A DNA stretch of 64,000 nt from Thermoplasmata archaeon (GTDB lineage: Archaea > Thermoplasmatota > Thermoplasmata > Lutacidiplasmatales > UBA184), in assembly GCA_022750195.1 (NCBI GenBank), contig JAKIWE010000006.1:104868-168867 (forward strand). Reading direction: 5' to 3'. The notes under the pieces were generated by a model. That model searched no databases. It worked only from the letters and a program-made list of their open reading frames with translations, and was not told the origin of the DNA. Position numbers and translations under genes: made by a program. Positions 62,320 through 64,000 of the stretch are shown one piece after another; position 1 is the first letter of the stretch, and the number at the start of each line of letters is the position of its first letter.

Positions 62320-63195
62320 ATGCGCGGCGTCCTCACCCTCGCCGGGGCGGGCACCCGGATGCTTCCGTGGAGTCGAGGGCTCCGGAAGGAGTTCCTGCCG
62401 CTATACGACCGGGGGGACGAAGGACGCCCCGTCCTCAAACCGGTGGCCCACCTGGTCTTGGAGACGTTGAGCGGCGCGGGGGTCGACGACGTGACGCTCG
62501 TCGTGGGTGCCCATCAGCTGGAATTCGTCCGAACGTACTTCTCGGTCGACAGCCGATTCCTACGCCGCCACGCCCACCACCCGGACCGATTGATCGAGAC
62601 GAGACGGTTCTACCAACGCCTGTCCCGATTGCGGCTTCGGTACGCCGTCCAACCCGCCCCGCGGGGGTTCGGCGACGCGGTCCAGCGCGCGGAACGGTCT
62701 GTTGGGCACCACCCGTTCCTCCTGCACGCGGCCGACGCCGTCCTGATCGAACCCGAACGGGGGACGCTGCCTCGCCGGATGATGGCCCTTCGGGACCGTG
62801 AAGACCTCGACGCCGTGCTCCTCGTCCGACGCGTCAAGGACGCCCGTCGTTACGGTGTGGTGGAAGCTACGGCCGCGGGACGAACCCACGGAGTCCGCCG
62901 CCTTCACGTGTCCCGGGTGGAGGAGAAACCGACGCGCCCGCGCTCCTCGTGGGCCGCGACGGCCGTCTACGCGTTCTCGCCTTCGATCTTCGCCGCGCTT
63001 CGGGCGGTGCGCCGTCGCCATCCGACCGCCGAACTCGAGCTGACCGACGCCATCCAAGAAGTGATGGCGCGGGGCGGGCGGGTCGACGCCCTCGCCCTGA
63101 GCGCTTCCTCCGGGGAGTGGCGAAGCGTCGGTTCACCGGACGGGTTCCACCGCGCGCTTCGTCGGACGCTTGCCTGGGCGGAACGGAGTTCGTAG
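62320..63195 (+). CDS. Sugar-1-phosphate nucleotidyltransferase (GalU-like)
   Basis: A 291-residue nucleotidyltransferase of the GalU group. LAGAGTRMLPWSRG is the nucleotide loop, RKEFLPLYDRG holds the Lys that binds the phosphate, VQPAPRGFGDAVQRAE is the sugar region, HAADAVLIE carries the metal-binding Asp, and VEEKP is a conserved motif. It probably makes UDP-glucose from glucose-1-phosphate, the precursor for the preceding UDP-sulfoquinovose synthase (6 bp upstream). The specificity could also be dTTP. Start ATG 62320. Confidence 0.85.
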   Translation: MRGVLTLAGAGTRMLPWSRGLRKEFLPLYDRGDEGRPVLKPVAHLVLETLSGAGVDDVTLVVGAHQLEFVRTYFSVDSRFLRRHAHHPDRLIETRRFYQRLSRLRLRYAVQPAPRGFGDAVQRAERSVGHHPFLLHAADAVLIEPERGTLPRRMMALRDREDLDAVLLVRRVKDARRYGVVEATAAGRTHGVRRLHVSRVEEKPTRPRSSWAATAVYAFSPSIFAALRAVRRRHPTAELELTDAIQEVMARGGRVDALALSASSGEWRSVGSPDGFHRALRRTLAWAERSS

Positions 63196-63310
63196 CCGAT
63201 CCCCAGTGGACGTATAGCTCGCCGAGCGAAAGTGGAGCGACCGCCCCTCGGGTGAAGAATCTCTCTTAGCAGGGCACCCGGAACGAGGGTCGACGATCGA
63301 ATCCAGAGGC

Positions 63311-63316
63311 ATTAAG
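63311..63316 (+). promoter_or_regulatory. ATTAAG promoter element of the M20 peptidase gene
   Basis: ATTAAG 82 nt before ATG 63394. Transcription would start near 63338, giving a leader containing GGGGAGGAG, or an alternative TTG start at 63355. Confidence 0.4.
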
Positions 63317-63393
63317 CCACGGTTTCCTTGTACGGCTGAAAGTATTCCCGGCATTTGGACATCGCGTCCGGCGGGGAGGAGTTCCAACTTCCG

Positions 63394-64000
63394 ATGAAAC
63401 GCCAGATGGTCGATATGCTCGGCGAGCTGATCAAGATCCCGAGCGACCCGTTCTCCGACAAGCAGGAGATCCTCGACTACGTCCAGTCGTTCACCGACCA
63501 GATCCACATGCGCAACACGCTCTTCGGCGAGTCCGCCGCGCCCGCGCTCCTGGCGGAGTTCGGGCAGGGGGGCGTCGTGCTCTCCGGCCACCTCGATACG
63601 CCTCCGATCGGGGACTACTGGAGCTTCTCGCAGAGCCAGCTCGCCAGCGGCCGGATGTACGGTCGCGGTGCGGCCGACATGAAGGGTACCGTCATCGCCA
63701 TGCTCCAAGCCGCCCAGGACCTGGTCGCCCGCCGGATCCCGGTGGTCCTGGCCCTGACCACCGACGAGGAGACGTCGATGCAGGGGGCCGTCGCCCTTTC
63801 CAAGACCTTGCCCCTGCGCCGCGCGAAGGCCGTGGTCGTCGGCGAGCCGACCGGACTGCGCGTCGCCTACGCCGAGAAGGGGGTCCTCGACCTGGCGATC
63901 GAGACGCGCGGCAAGGCGGCCCACGGGGCGATGCCGCATCTCGGCGAGAACGCGATCTCGAAGATGATGCGGATCCTCCGGGGCCTCGAGGGGTTCAAGG
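63394..64000 (+). CDS. M20-family metallopeptidase (ArgE/DapE-like), truncated by window end
   Basis: The first 202 residues of a dizinc M20 peptidase that hydrolyses N-acyl amino acids or peptides. Metal ligands are visible: His66 and catalytic Asp68 in SGHLDTPP, bridging Asp95 in GRGAADMKG, and Glu125/Glu126 in TTDEETS. The lid domain has begun (GKAAHGAMPHLGENAIS). The frame is open to the window edge, so the substrate group cannot be fixed. ATG 63394 is chosen; the in-frame TTG 63355 would add 13 residues. It lies about 200 bp downstream of the GalU-like gene. Confidence 0.85.
   Translation, partial: MKRQMVDMLGELIKIPSDPFSDKQEILDYVQSFTDQIHMRNTLFGESAAPALLAEFGQGGVVLSGHLDTPPIGDYWSFSQSQLASGRMYGRGAADMKGTVIAMLQAAQDLVARRIPVVLALTTDEETSMQGAVALSKTLPLRRAKAVVVGEPTGLRVAYAEKGVLDLAIETRGKAAHGAMPHLGENAISKMMRILRGLEGFK

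Overview
The window is about 64 kb of high-GC DNA from an archaeon, most probably an uncultivated, GC-rich lineage of Thermoplasmata (Thermoplasmatota). Archaeal markers are a Nop5/Nop56 core protein, the archaeal nascent-chain factor NAC, Dph2, a PAC2-family proteasome-assembly-type protein, a TIGR00304/DUF131 membrane protein and TATA-type promoters. Features typical of Thermoplasmata-like euryarchaea are a bacterial-type DNA gyrase B, GrpE, a class II HMG-CoA reductase, a UDP-sulfoquinovose synthase, and many very large surface proteins built from YVTN, PKD/Ig, 'FTETGLP' and InlB-like repeats. The lineage is inferred from gene content only. I see no tRNA, rRNA, CRISPR array, insertion sequence or prophage.

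Layout. 1-8.1 kb: SDR oxidoreductase + Nop5, a Kelch/PKD surface protein, a thioredoxin-like protein, a lipoate-ligase-like protein, an MTA/SAH-deaminase-type amidohydrolase and a membrane protein. 8.2-15.8 kb: an adenylyl cyclase/TPR protein, a DHA2 efflux pump, a CorA-like membrane protein, GyrB and a methyltransferase. 16.1-21.4 kb: a VIT1-like metal transporter, a coupled peroxiredoxin-DsbA pair, and a TetR/tautomerase/MFS module with a palindromic operator. 21.7-26.4 kb: an overlapping grpE-HMG-CoA reductase-pdxT operon, a TIGR00304 protein, dph2 and a small membrane protein. 26.5-37.5 kb: two giant YVTN-propeller proteins (14 and 21 blades) flanking a CBS-HPF fusion/NAC/Nudix operon and the remnant of an acetyltransferase gene. 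38-42 kb: a pterin dehydratase-like gene, a noncoding stretch, PAC2 + GNAT acetyltransferase and an MFS pump. 42-50 kb: DUF1801, a double-HTH Lrp-like regulator, a PKD surface protein with a cytoplasmic zinc ribbon, a secreted two-repeat protein, MOSC, cupin and another MFS pump. 50.2-59.8 kb: one 3181-residue reading frame that looks like two complete surface proteins joined in frame. 59.9-64 kb: a winged-helix regulator, a UDP-glucose/UDP-sulfoquinovose gene pair, and the start of an M20 peptidase.

How it fits together. At least six genes encode cell-surface or secreted glycoprotein-like products (about 26 kb, roughly 40% of the window) with many N-X-S/T sequons. The UDP-sulfoquinovose pair at 61-63 kb could supply the acidic sugar used on such glycoproteins in related archaea. 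Ribosome-linked genes (CBS-HPF fusion and NAC) sit in one operon. Four DHA2-type pumps suggest strong investment in efflux. Several genes have a CTTAAG- or CTTATC-like TATA element about 28-31 nt before the start codon, which implies leaderless mRNAs.
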